NCBI GenBank assembly: GCA_021771185.1
Contig: JAETPN010000009.1
Coordinates: forward strand, 1 to 51,089
Source: Bacillota bacterium
GTDB taxonomy: Bacteria; Bacillota_I; Bacilli_A; RF39; UBA660
Reading direction: 5' to 3'
DNA: 51,089 bases
Made by a program: the position numbers and the translations under genes
The notes under the pieces: model-generated
What the model was told of the DNA's origin: nothing
The model's database searches: none
The model's input: the letters and a program-made list of their open reading frames with translations, nothing else
Part shown: one piece after another, positions 42,406 to 51,089 of the stretch
How positions within the stretch are numbered: position 1 is the stretch's first letter
How the letters are laid out: each line of letters opens with the position of its first letter

Positions 42406-45400
42406 ATGAAAGATTTAATAGAAATCAAAAACAAACGAAAAAGAAGAGAAAAACATTTCTTAAAACCAGATGGAACACTCTTAGCTATTTTATATGATGA
42501 TAATATGCATTATTTAGATCATGGAACATACTTAGAAATTGATCCAACATTAGAAGAAACGGAAGATTATTATACGAATACAAAAAATGAATTTCATACT
42601 TCTTTTTGTAAACAAGTACAAGATTACTTTATGAAAATGGAAGTTTTCAAAAAAAAATTACGTTTTTCTTTAGAAGAGATGAATCCAGTTTCAGCTTTGC
42701 TTGAAGAAAATAGAGTAATTTATCGTAATCTCTTAGATCATATCGACGTTATGTATGAATTATCAAATTCACAAGTAAAAGAATCGATCTTATTACATGA
42801 AAGGAGGACGGAACCATTTTTATTCCATATTGATACAGATTATACCTTAGAGTTGCAAGAGAATAATCAAATTAAGGTACTGGATCAGGGAAAACTAATT
42901 TTTGCCTTTGAGTCTCCATATATGATGGATGAAAAACAACGTCGTAGTGATAATTGTTTTTATGAATTACAACAAACGCCTAAAGGTTATTTACTAAAAT
43001 TATATGTAGATCAAGAATTTTTAAATGATCCAGAAACTGTATATCCTGTCGTTATTGACCCAACCATTACCAATAAAATGCAAAGTAATAATGTTTATGA
43101 TACTTATATTTTTGATGAAGATATGAATGTAAATTGTAATAATCAAGATATTTTAAAAGTAGGTTTTGATAATTATGATAATTTAAATAAAGTATTTCGT
43201 ACCTTATTAAAATTTGAATTACCAACGATTGGGACAGGATATGAAGTTATTGATGCATATGTAAATTTAGTAAGTCATCCAGCATCAATGGTCGGAACAT
43301 TAAAAGAGACACCTATCATTGATGTGCATGCGATGAATAGGAATTGGAATGAAGCAACCGCGAAATGGGCAAGTTTTTCTAATAAATATGATCCTAAAAT
43401 AGACTCTACATTTCAATTTGTCGAAAGTGATTTACAAGGACTAGATATCATTCTTCGAAATAACCAATTTGATATTACAAACTTAGTGAAGAAATGGTAT
43501 TCTGGAACACCAAATTATGGAATGTTACTAAAGAGTCATAATGAAAGTAATCGTTCTAGTGTGAAAGTGGCTTCTTTCTGTTCAAAGAATTATACAGGGA
43601 CAGAGACAACGCCAAAACCTTTATTAGTTCTTACATATCAAAATCAAAATGGGTTAGAAAATTATTTTTCTTATCAACAACAAGTTTTAACTGCTGGAAC
43701 AACTTATGTAAATACGTATAATGGAAATTTAACTGGAGTTTTTGAATTAGGAAGTACGATTGGAGGCCCAAATCCTGTTCACTTAGCGCTTGTCTATAAT
43801 ACCAATGATGTTGTTTTAAATCATGATGTTGGTTATGGTGTTGGATATCAATTATCTCATTATCAAACAATAAAAGAGGTTAAGATTGAAGAAGAAAATT
43901 TATTAGAATATTTAGATGGTGATGGGACAATTCATTATTTTTATAAAGACCCTGAAAAAGAAAATACTTACATAGATGAAGATGGATTATCTTTTACTAT
44001 TATCAAACAAGATACACAATATAAAATGCAAGATAAAGAACAAAATGAATTTTTATTTACTAAAAATGGAGATCGTTGGTATTTAACTAAAATGATAAAT
44101 ACAGAAGGGGATCAAACGACTATTGTTTATAATGATCAAAAGAAAATTGAAACAGTAACAGACTCTTTAGGAGAAACGGTTTCTCTTGACTATCAAGATC
44201 ATCAAACAATTATTACAAGTCCTTCGGATACAATTACGTTAACTTATGAAAATGGATGCTTAGTCTCTCTAACAAACAAAGAGGGGGTAACCACATTTGC
44301 TTATAATGAACATCATGTTTTAACAAAAATTACAGACCCTAATTTAAAAGGAGTTACCTATGAATACTATGCTTCTCCATATAAAATGAAAAAGATTACA
44401 GAATTAGGTTTAAATGATGCGATTGGTAATTCTTTAACATTCACTTATAGTTTTGAAACGACATCTGTGATGGATCATAAGGGAAGAGTAAATACATATA
44501 CCTTTAATCATCGTGGAAATAATGTTGGTGTAACTAGTTTAAAGACACATGAGGAGTTACGAAGTGCTTTTGCAGGAACCAATCTTTATGGAGATTATAC
44601 TGGTTCCATTAACAAGCTAACAGCTAAAAATGCAACCGTACAATATGTTAAAAATTATTTACCAAATTCTAGTTTTGAAGAGGAAGGTATAATTTTTACT
44701 CATCCAAAAACACGAGCAACACCTACCAATGATTATGAACCAAGGTCTGGAAAGAAAAATTTAATTTTTTGGGGAGATATGGGAAATCAAGAGGTAGAAC
44801 AAGTAGTATCTGTACCCAAAGGTTCTTATTATACCTTTAGTGCTTATATAAAATCTGATTCTATGGTGGAACTCATTTTATCTTATCAAGATGCCTCCTT
44901 AGAAACCCAAATGGTACGTAAGCAAATAAAACCAGAAGGTGCTCATGATTATATACGTAGTGAAGTAACGATTTATTATCCGGTAGATGCAACCAGTGAT
45001 TTAACGATTTCTATGGCGTGTAATCCAATGCAAAATGCACATATTGATGATGTTCAATTGGAACAAGGAGAAGTCGCAAGTTACTATAATATGTTAGAAA
45101 ATACAGATTTTAGTGATGGTATGAATCATTGGACTCTTCGTTCAACACGCCGTAATAGTGATATGGATGTTGTAGATATTGCTCCACAAGGATCGATTGT
45201 TACTTCAAGTAATGGAACTAAAATGTTAAAAATAAATGGGGCCCCAGATATTGAAACAACCCTACAAAAGGAATTTTCTGTCAATGGAAAAAAAGGAGAT
45301 GCCTTTCATTTATCCTTTTGGTATAAAAATTTAGGAATCAATTCACCATTTCATTCACCATCTAGAAATGCATTAATTGCCTTTTATCCAGCCGACGAAG

Positions 45401-48400
45401 ATATGGGACAAGGCGCTATTTTTAGTGTTGATTTAAATCGTAGTGAAGAGTGGCAATTCTTTTCAAGAAACTATGTTGCAGAATACGATTATAGTAAAAT
45501 TCGTTTAACTATTTTCGATCTTCAGAATGCAAATGAATTATATGTTACAAACTTTTCCCTTTTTAAAGATCTTGAAAATAATAGTTATGTATATGATGAA
45601 GATGGAAATTTAACATTAAGTACACAGTTAAATAAAGAAAAGAATGAATTTCAATATGATAAAAATAATCAATTAGTTCAAATGATGGATCCTAAGGGAG
45701 CTAACTTTCATTTTGAATATGATAATAACATTGGTAATCGTTTATTAAAAGCGATCGCACCAAATGGCGTAACGAATGAATTTGTTTATGATTTCTTTGG
45801 TAATCCAATGATCACACGCGTTCGAAATATGAATCCTAAACAAGAACTTTTAGAAGAATCTTATTATATTCGTGCTAAAGGAACGGATCAATATTTAAAA
45901 TCTGATTTATTCCATAAAAGTTTAAGCTTTAAAACAGATACTTGTAGTCATGATTCTTTTACCCTTCTTAAAGTAGGTGAGGACTATAGAATCAAATATA
46001 GTACGAATTCATCTTACTTTGTTACTGCTTATAATCAAACACTTATTTTAACGAAAAATGAAGATGATACCTCTTTATTTACGATTATAAAAAATAAGAA
46101 TGGTAGTTATTCATTGAAAGCAAAAACATCTGCTTTATATCTTACATTAAAAGATGATCAACTAACACTTCAAGAAAAAATAGAAGAGAATCATGGTCAA
46201 CAATTTTATTTTGAGACTAAAGAAAGTGATCTATTTATTGAAAATCATGCAGAGTATACTCCAGATGGACGATTTATTACGAAAATGACAGATAGTTTAG
46301 GGCATTCAACAACATATGATGTAAATACTGAGAATGGATTAATTAATGGTGTTGTTGATGCGAAAGAAAATAGAATAGATTATACTTATAATGATAAAGA
46401 ACAAATAACAAAAATAAAAAATAAAGATCAAGAAGTTCATTATCAGTATAATAGTCAAGACTTATTATCTAATATTCTTCATGGAACAAAAAATTATCAA
46501 TTTATTTATGATGATTTCTTAAATCCAAAACAGATTAAAATGAATGATCAACCTTTGATTACGCATGAATATGAAGAACAAAATGGAAATTTAATATCTT
46601 CAACTTATGCGAATGGTCAAAAAATAGAATTTACGTATGATGATTTTGATCGTATTAAAAATGTAATTAAAAAGAATGATATATATCATTATAAATATGA
46701 TAATTTAGGTAATTTAGCTAAAGTTCTTTCAAATCATGGAGATTATCATTATTTGTATGACTTTGCGCAAAGATTAAATATGTATTCTTATAATCGCTTT
46801 AAAATCCGTTATAATTACGATAAAAATAATCAAGTAGTAGAAACCGTTTACTTTGAAGATGGTATCCAATATCCCGTAAATTATACGTATAACAATCAAG
46901 GTACATTAACAAAGATCTCTTATCATAATGGTGATTTAAATCACCCTAAAGAAGAGATTAATTATCTTTACGATGACTTAGAACGCATTAAAGAAGTCAA
47001 TATCAATGATCAATATAAAACATCTTATACCTATGTTACAAATGGAAAACAAACATCAAATCTCGTTGAAACTTTTAAAACAGGTGAAGATGTTTATAAA
47101 TATCAATATGATGCTTTAAATCAAACCACACATATTTATAAAAATAACGAGTTAATCCATCGCTATGAATATAACGAGTATCAAGAATTAATTACCGATG
47201 AAGACTATATTCAACAAAAAACAATTCGCTATATTTATGATTTATATGGAAATATAAAAACTAGAAAAGAATATGAATTATTTACGTCAAACTTGTTACA
47301 CGAAGATACTTATTCATATCATAATCCAAAGTGGCAAGATCAATTAACGAAATTTAATGATCAAACGATTACTTATGATGCCTTAGGAAACCCGATGACC
47401 ATTGGTGACGATATCACTTTAACATGGATGAATGGTCGTGAATTAGAAACATATCAAACACCAGATCAAACCATTCAATATACCTATGATAAAGATGGAA
47501 TTCGTACAAGTAAAACCGTAAATAATGTAAAAACAATGTATTATACAGAAAATAATCACATTATATTTGAAATTACACCACAAGCTGTGATATACTATTT
47601 GCAGGAAGCAAACGGTGACCTCGTAGGATTAAGATATAATAATACCACATATTATTATCTAAAAAATGATTCTGAAGACATCATTGGAATCCTAGATCAT
47701 AACTATAATAAGCTTGCTTCTTATGAGTATGATGCTTATGGTAATATTCTATCTATTAAAGATCAGTATGGAAATGACATCCGAGATAACGATACGCATA
47801 TAGCAAACGTCAACCCCTTTAGATACCGTAGCTATTATTATGATAGAGAAACCAATCTTTATTACCTAAATTCTAGATACTATAACCCAGTATGGGGAAG
47901 ATTTATTAATGTAGATGGAATCATTGGAGCAAATAAAGATATTACAAGTCATAATCTTTATACTTATACTTCTAATAATCCTATAAACTTAGTGGATTTA
48001 TCAGGAAAATTTGCCATTGCTGCAGGAGCAGGATTAAGTGCTGCAGTCGCAGCTGGATTAGTGATTGGTGCAGCAGCAGCTTCTTATACTGTATCTGCAA
48101 CCATAGGTTATTTTTTAAGTGCGTGGCAAGAAATTCAAATGAAAATTCAAGCAGCAGTTCAAGAAGCTACAAAAACCCTTGATGAAGCTAAGAAAAAGAT
48201 GAAGAAGAAATCAAAGGATACGCGAATGCATACGGTTTATACTCTTAAAGATAATGGTGGAACAGTACTCTATGTAGGAAGAACAGTTAATTATAAAGCA
48301 AGAATGAGTGCCCATCAAGGCCCTAAAAGTCCTAGAAAGGGATTAGAAGAAGGTGAAAAAAAAGAAAATCTCACTTATGCCCAAGCCCGTGGTTTAGAAC

Positions 48401-48558
48401 AAAGCTGGATTAGGAAGTATAAAACGTTAAATAGAGGTAATCCAGCTGCAAATCAAATTAATGGAATACGATGGGACAATCCAGAGTGTCATAAATTTAT
48501 GAACGCAGCACAAATCTTTTTACCTGAAAGTGAAACATATGTAGGCTATTGCAAATAA
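42406..48558 (+). CDS. RHS-repeat polymorphic toxin with C-terminal GIY-YIG nuclease domain
   Basis: 2050 residues, site GAGGTGAG. Order: an unassigned N-terminus with no signal peptide; a DNRLRE-like domain (about 220-400); early RHS/YD repeats; two carbohydrate-binding-like jelly rolls (about 750-890, 895-1060); YD repeats interrupted by a beta-trefoil-like segment (about 1148-1275); more YD repeats; the RHS core (YRSYYYDRETNLYYLNSRYY, about 1806-1825, then GRFINVD) and the NLVDLSG end near 1866; an Ala-rich hydrophobic segment (about 1870-1905); and the toxin (1938-2050). The toxin shows GIY-YIG features: VYTL near 1944, Y1956-V-G, R1966, H1970, E1998 in GLEQSW, and an Asn near 2016-2018. 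The core should encapsulate and release the nuclease, which would cut DNA in a target cell. Confidence 0.9.
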   Translation: MKDLIEIKNKRKRREKHFLKPDGTLLAILYDDNMHYLDHGTYLEIDPTLEETEDYYTNTKNEFHTSFCKQVQDYFMKMEVFKKKLRFSLEEMNPVSALLEENRVIYRNLLDHIDVMYELSNSQVKESILLHERRTEPFLFHIDTDYTLELQENNQIKVLDQGKLIFAFESPYMMDEKQRRSDNCFYELQQTPKGYLLKLYVDQEFLNDPETVYPVVIDPTITNKMQSNNVYDTYIFDEDMNVNCNNQDILKVGFDNYDNLNKVFRTLLKFELPTIGTGYEVIDAYVNLVSHPASMVGTLKETPIIDVHAMNRNWNEATAKWASFSNKYDPKIDSTFQFVESDLQGLDIILRNNQFDITNLVKKWYSGTPNYGMLLKSHNESNRSSVKVASFCSKNYTGTETTPKPLLVLTYQNQNGLENYFSYQQQVLTAGTTYVNTYNGNLTGVFELGSTIGGPNPVHLALVYNTNDVVLNHDVGYGVGYQLSHYQTIKEVKIEEENLLEYLDGDGTIHYFYKDPEKENTYIDEDGLSFTIIKQDTQYKMQDKEQNEFLFTKNGDRWYLTKMINTEGDQTTIVYNDQKKIETVTDSLGETVSLDYQDHQTIITSPSDTITLTYENGCLVSLTNKEGVTTFAYNEHHVLTKITDPNLKGVTYEYYASPYKMKKITELGLNDAIGNSLTFTYSFETTSVMDHKGRVNTYTFNHRGNNVGVTSLKTHEELRSAFAGTNLYGDYTGSINKLTAKNATVQYVKNYLPNSSFEEEGIIFTHPKTRATPTNDYEPRSGKKNLIFWGDMGNQEVEQVVSVPKGSYYTFSAYIKSDSMVELILSYQDASLETQMVRKQIKPEGAHDYIRSEVTIYYPVDATSDLTISMACNPMQNAHIDDVQLEQGEVASYYNMLENTDFSDGMNHWTLRSTRRNSDMDVVDIAPQGSIVTSSNGTKMLKINGAPDIETTLQKEFSVNGKKGDAFHLSFWYKNLGINSPFHSPSRNALIAFYPADEDMGQGAIFSVDLNRSEEWQFFSRNYVAEYDYSKIRLTIFDLQNANELYVTNFSLFKDLENNSYVYDEDGNLTLSTQLNKEKNEFQYDKNNQLVQMMDPKGANFHFEYDNNIGNRLLKAIAPNGVTNEFVYDFFGNPMITRVRNMNPKQELLEESYYIRAKGTDQYLKSDLFHKSLSFKTDTCSHDSFTLLKVGEDYRIKYSTNSSYFVTAYNQTLILTKNEDDTSLFTIIKNKNGSYSLKAKTSALYLTLKDDQLTLQEKIEENHGQQFYFETKESDLFIENHAEYTPDGRFITKMTDSLGHSTTYDVNTENGLINGVVDAKENRIDYTYNDKEQITKIKNKDQEVHYQYNSQDLLSNILHGTKNYQFIYDDFLNPKQIKMNDQPLITHEYEEQNGNLISSTYANGQKIEFTYDDFDRIKNVIKKNDIYHYKYDNLGNLAKVLSNHGDYHYLYDFAQRLNMYSYNRFKIRYNYDKNNQVVETVYFEDGIQYPVNYTYNNQGTLTKISYHNGDLNHPKEEINYLYDDLERIKEVNINDQYKTSYTYVTNGKQTSNLVETFKTGEDVYKYQYDALNQTTHIYKNNELIHRYEYNEYQELITDEDYIQQKTIRYIYDLYGNIKTRKEYELFTSNLLHEDTYSYHNPKWQDQLTKFNDQTITYDALGNPMTIGDDITLTWMNGRELETYQTPDQTIQYTYDKDGIRTSKTVNNVKTMYYTENNHIIFEITPQAVIYYLQEANGDLVGLRYNNTTYYYLKNDSEDIIGILDHNYNKLASYEYDAYGNILSIKDQYGNDIRDNDTHIANVNPFRYRSYYYDRETNLYYLNSRYYNPVWGRFINVDGIIGANKDITSHNLYTYTSNNPINLVDLSGKFAIAAGAGLSAAVAAGLVIGAAAASYTVSATIGYFLSAWQEIQMKIQAAVQEATKTLDEAKKKMKKKSKDTRMHTVYTLKDNGGTVLYVGRTVNYKARMSAHQGPKSPRKGLEEGEKKENLTYAQARGLEQSWIRKYKTLNRGNPAANQINGIRWDNPECHKFMNAAQIFLPESETYVGYCK

Positions 48559-48569
48559 AGGAGGAAAAT

Positions 48570-49595
48570 ATGGGAGCATGGGGAGCAGGTTTATATCAAG
48601 ATGATGTAGCCCTAGATATAAAAGAGCAGTATGTTGAATTACTAAGAGAAGGAAAAAACAAAGAAGAAGCTTCTTTAGAAGTGATCGAGATATGTATAGA
48701 TTATTTTCAAGATACAGATGATATGATTCCAGCAATCTTAACACTCGCTGATATGGAATGGAAATATGGAAAATTAATGCCAGATGTTAAAGAATCTGCA
48801 TTAGAATTGATCGAATCTGGAGCAGCTTTAAAACCTTTTGAAGATAATAAAAGAGAGTATAAAAAAAGGAAAGCAGTTTTACAAAAATTAAAAGAAAAAT
48901 TAGAAGGACCTCAACCACCAGAAAAAAAGATAAGAATACCAAGGCCTTATAAATGTCAGTGGAAAATAGGAGATACCTTTGCGTATAAACTAGAAGGTGA
49001 AGCGGCTGAGAAAAAAGGTTGGAGTGGAGAATACGCCATTATAATTAAAGTTGACAATATAGTTTATGATAAAACATATACCATTCCACAAGTATGGATA
49101 AAAATCACTCAAAATAAAAAGTTACCAGAAACTGAAGAAGAAATTAATAAATTACCATTTTTGATTTCTGATATCCGCACTTATGGACAATATTTATCAG
49201 ATAATTATTGGAAAACAAAAAATTATAAAATTGATCTTCAATTGTTTTATGAACATGAATTTTTGCTTGATTATCGTTGGGGAATTTTTAATTCATCAAA
49301 AAGAATTATTCCAAAAGAGTTGAAATTTCTTGGAAATTTTCAACATATTATTCCACCAAAGAACGAATATTTGTCAGCTGACAGGTTTCGTCGAATTCTA
49401 TATTGGCATACTTTTACTGATCATTTAAATTTTGGTACTTTTTATGATAAAGTTGGAAATCATCGATTTCATCCATATTATGATTTAGATTATGAACTTG
49501 ATCTAGTGGAAATACATAGAATATTAAAAGAAGAAGGAAAAGACTTTCAAGAATATTTAAAATATTTAGATGAGAACGGAATAAAATATAAATAA
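48570..49595 (+). CDS. DUF4259-type putative immunity protein 1
   Basis: 341 residues from the ATG at 48570 (MGAWGAGLYQDDVAL), behind AAAGGAGG; 11 bases after the RHS stop, so it is translated from the toxin transcript. The N-terminal ~120 residues match DUF4259 (W-G-x-G-x-x-x-x-D-x-A-x-D). The rest (about 130-341), with GDTFAYKLEG and a beta-rich core, is a second domain. The position right after a polymorphic toxin is that of the cognate immunity protein. Two close paralogues follow. Confidence 0.8.
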   Translation: MGAWGAGLYQDDVALDIKEQYVELLREGKNKEEASLEVIEICIDYFQDTDDMIPAILTLADMEWKYGKLMPDVKESALELIESGAALKPFEDNKREYKKRKAVLQKLKEKLEGPQPPEKKIRIPRPYKCQWKIGDTFAYKLEGEAAEKKGWSGEYAIIIKVDNIVYDKTYTIPQVWIKITQNKKLPETEEEINKLPFLISDIRTYGQYLSDNYWKTKNYKIDLQLFYEHEFLLDYRWGIFNSSKRIIPKELKFLGNFQHIIPPKNEYLSADRFRRILYWHTFTDHLNFGTFYDKVGNHRFHPYYDLDYELDLVEIHRILKEEGKDFQEYLKYLDENGIKYK

Positions 49596-49600
49596 TAGAA

Positions 49601-49630
49601 AAAAGTGGTCTAACATTTATGATCACTTTT
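49601..49630 (+). terminator. Terminator after immunity-like gene 1
   Basis: Stem AAAAGTGGTC / GATCACTTTT with a 10-base loop and T-rich end; the matching element follows gene 2. Confidence 0.7.
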
Positions 49631-49634
49631 CTTC

Positions 49635-49664
49635 TTGCTTATAGCAACTATAAAATGGTATACT
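49635..49664 (+). promoter_or_regulatory. Promoter of immunity-like gene 2
   Basis: TTGCTT, 18-base spacer, TATACT, followed by AAAGGAGG at 49675. The identical arrangement recurs before gene 3. Confidence 0.75.
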
Positions 49665-49686
49665 AAAATAAATAAAGGAGGGAAAT

Positions 49687-50709
49687 ATGGGAGTATGGGG
49701 AGCAGGTTTATATCAAGATGATGTAGCCCTAGATATAAAAGAACAGTATGTTGAAGTATTAAGAGAAGGAAAAAATAAAGAAGAGGCGTCTTTAGAAGTG
49801 ATCGAGATATGTATAGATTATTTTCAAGATGCGGATGATATGATTCCAGCCATATTAACACTCGCTGATATGGAGTGGAAATATGGAAAATTAATGCCAG
49901 ATGTTAAAGAATCTGCATTAGAATTGATTGAGTCTGGGACAGCTTTAAAACCTTTTGAAGATAATAAAAGGGAATATAAGAAAAGAATAGAGGTTTTACA
50001 AAAATTAAAAGAAAAATTAGAAGGCCCCCAACCACCAGAAAAAAAGATAAGAATACCAAGACCTTATAAATGTCAGTGGAAAATAGGGGATACCTTTGCG
50101 TATAAACTAGATGGTGAAGCAGCAGAAGAGAAAGGATGGAATGGGGAATATGCCATTATAATTAAAGTTGACAATATAGTTTATGATAAAACATATACCA
50201 TTCCAGAAGTATGGATAAAAATCACTCAAAATAAAAAGCTGCCAGAAACTGAAGAGGAAATTAATAAATTACCATTTTTAATTTCTGATGTCTGCACTTA
50301 TGGACAGTATCTATCAGATAATTATTGGAAAACAAAAAATTATAAAATTGATCTACAATTATTTCATGATCATGAGTTTTTACTTAGTTACCGCTGGGGA
50401 ATTTTTAATTCATCAAAAAGAATTATTCCAAAAGAGTTGAAACTTCTTGGAAATTTTCAACATATTATCCCACCAAAGAACGAATATTTGTTAAATAATA
50501 AAATTCGTCGAATCTTATATTGGCATATTTTTCCAGCTGATTTAAATATTGGAATTTTTTATGATAAAATAGGAAACTATCGATTTCGCCCATGCTATAA
50601 TTTAGATTATGAAGTTAATCGAATGAAAATAAATAGAGTATTAAAAGAAGCGGGAAAGGACTTTCAAGAATATTTAAAATATTTAGATGAGAATGGAATA
50701 AAATATTGA
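49687..50709 (+). CDS. DUF4259-type putative immunity protein 2
   Basis: 340 residues, nearly identical to immunity protein 1 through the DUF4259 domain and most of the second domain. Differences gather in the last ~75 residues (about 275-340), for example YLLNNKIRRI against YLSADRFRRI, and in PADLNIGIFYDKIGN. It has its own promoter, ribosome site and terminator. This suits an orphan or alternative immunity gene retained from an earlier toxin or a gene-dosage duplicate. Confidence 0.8.
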   Translation: MGVWGAGLYQDDVALDIKEQYVEVLREGKNKEEASLEVIEICIDYFQDADDMIPAILTLADMEWKYGKLMPDVKESALELIESGTALKPFEDNKREYKKRIEVLQKLKEKLEGPQPPEKKIRIPRPYKCQWKIGDTFAYKLDGEAAEEKGWNGEYAIIIKVDNIVYDKTYTIPEVWIKITQNKKLPETEEEINKLPFLISDVCTYGQYLSDNYWKTKNYKIDLQLFHDHEFLLSYRWGIFNSSKRIIPKELKLLGNFQHIIPPKNEYLLNNKIRRILYWHIFPADLNIGIFYDKIGNYRFRPCYNLDYEVNRMKINRVLKEAGKDFQEYLKYLDENGIKY

Positions 50710-50715
50710 TAACTG

Positions 50716-50748
50716 AAAAAGCGATCTAACATTTATGATCGCTTTTTT
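50716..50748 (+). terminator. Terminator after immunity-like gene 2
   Basis: Stem AAAAAGCGATC / GATCGCTTTTT with a 10-base loop and T-run. Confidence 0.85.
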
Positions 50749-50749
50749 C

Positions 50750-50779
50750 TTGCTTATAGCAACTATAAAATGGTATACT
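50750..50779 (+). promoter_or_regulatory. Promoter of immunity-like gene 3
   Basis: TTGCTT, 18-base spacer, TATACT; same as at 49635, then AAAGGAGG. Confidence 0.75.
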
Positions 50780-50801
50780 AAAATAAATAAAGGAGGAAAA
50801 T

Positions 50802-51089
50802 ATGGGAGCATGGGGAGCAGGTTTATATCAAGATGATGTAGCCTTAGATATAAAAGAACAGTATGTTGCATCACTAAGAGATGGAAAAGATAAAGAAGAA
50901 GCGTCTTTAGAAGTGATTGAGGTATGTATAGATTATTTTCAAGATGCAGATGATATGATTCCAGCCATATTAGCACTCGCTGATATGGAATGGAAATATG
51001 GAAAATTAATGCCAGATATTAAAGAATCTGCATTAAAATTGATTGAATCTGGAGCAGCTTTAAAACCTTTTGAAGATAATAAAAGGGAA
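50802..51089 (+). CDS. DUF4259-type putative immunity protein 3 (cut by window end)
   Basis: The first 96 codons are present, MGAWGAGLYQDDVAL again, with substitutions (SLRDGKDKEE, VCIDYFQ) relative to copies 1 and 2. It continues past the window. Period from copy 1 to 2 is 1117 bases and from 2 to 3 is 1115. Confidence 0.78.
   Translation, partial: MGAWGAGLYQDDVALDIKEQYVASLRDGKDKEEASLEVIEVCIDYFQDADDMIPAILALADMEWKYGKLMPDIKESALKLIESGAALKPFEDNKRE

Larger units (their letters stand above)
48570..51089 (+). repeat. Tandem ~1.1-kb repeat array of immunity-like cassettes
   Basis: Three units, each gene plus terminator plus promoter, with starts at 48570, 49687 and 50802. DNA identity between unit starts is high over hundreds of bases and the intergenic parts are nearly the same. 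The array runs off the right edge. Confidence 0.9.

Noticed and set aside
42406..42500. Signal peptide at the RHS N-terminus
   Set aside because: The first 60 residues are strongly charged with no hydrophobic stretch.
43631..43870. Minus-strand ORF inside the RHS gene
   Set aside because: Low-complexity His/Gln-rich shadow of YD-repeat coding sequence with no ribosome site.
48520..49861. Minus-strand ORFs complementary to the start of each immunity gene
   Set aside because: They recur only because the sense gene is duplicated and carry hydrophobic reverse-complement bias.

Overview
The window is AT-rich, uses the standard bacterial code (TGA ends several genes, including ATGA overlaps), and carries sporulation genes (gpr, spoIIP). 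It also has a PASTA-domain kinase, a SpoVD/FtsI-type penicillin-binding protein and collagen-like genes of the BclA/exosporium type. This points to a spore-forming low-GC Bacillota, plausibly a gut Bacilli/Erysipelotrichia-like lineage. The species cannot be named from the sequence alone.

Layout. 1-245: tail of an Rpn/PD-(D/E)XK-type gene. 365-5376: overlapping housekeeping operon rlmN, PP2C phosphatase, prkC, rsgA, rpe. 5401-7159 (minus): hypoxanthine-DNA glycosylase-like gene, exported transglutaminase-like gene, rpsT. 7262-9692: gpr, spoIIP and a yqxA-like gene. 9872-13802: a shortened division cluster, mraZ, rsmH, an ftsL-like gene and a PASTA PBP, behind a clear promoter and four AGTGG MraZ boxes at exact 10-bp spacing. 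14025-17519: DUF3048 gene, HD-domain gene, tRNA-Arg(CCT), and an XRE regulator with membrane segments. 17545-19834: a Nudix gene bracketed by a 72-bp duplication of the 3' end of nagZ, then nagZ. 19996-22096 (minus): three tandem collagen-like genes. 22225-27347: a sugar nucleotidyltransferase, a degenerate GDPD-like gene and two ABC half-transporters.

27451-34099 is an accessory region. A protease-fold hypothetical gene, a frameshifted BRO-N gene, a GNAT gene, a type I toxin-like peptide, a DUF4932-like metallopeptidase, an ABC exporter and a toxin remnant are separated by related repeats. Each repeat resembles a tRNA 3' end (CCA) plus its terminator hairpin, and the series ends at an apparently intact tRNA-Thr(GGT).

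34196-40771: PAP2 phosphatase, dgkA, a fused MacB-like ABC transporter, a small membrane protein, an inserted two-gene CFI-box cassette with diverged duplicated flanks, an SDR reductase (fabG-like), and a flavin reductase-rubredoxin protein.

40843-51089 is a polymorphic-toxin locus. It holds a gp10-type baseplate/collar protein, an ArpU/RinA-like regulator, a 2050-residue RHS protein ending in a GIY-YIG nuclease domain, and at least three tandem DUF4259 (immunity-like) genes on a roughly 1.1-kb period. The later copies each have their own promoter, RBS and terminator.

The most interesting themes are (1) the RHS/GIY-YIG toxin, with no visible signal peptide, beside phage-tail-like genes and a growing immunity array; (2) the tRNA-end/terminator repeats that separate single accessory genes like cassettes; (3) two further single-cassette insertions with duplicated flanks; and (4) collagen-like genes in which one conserved domain appears to have been cut between neighbouring ORFs.
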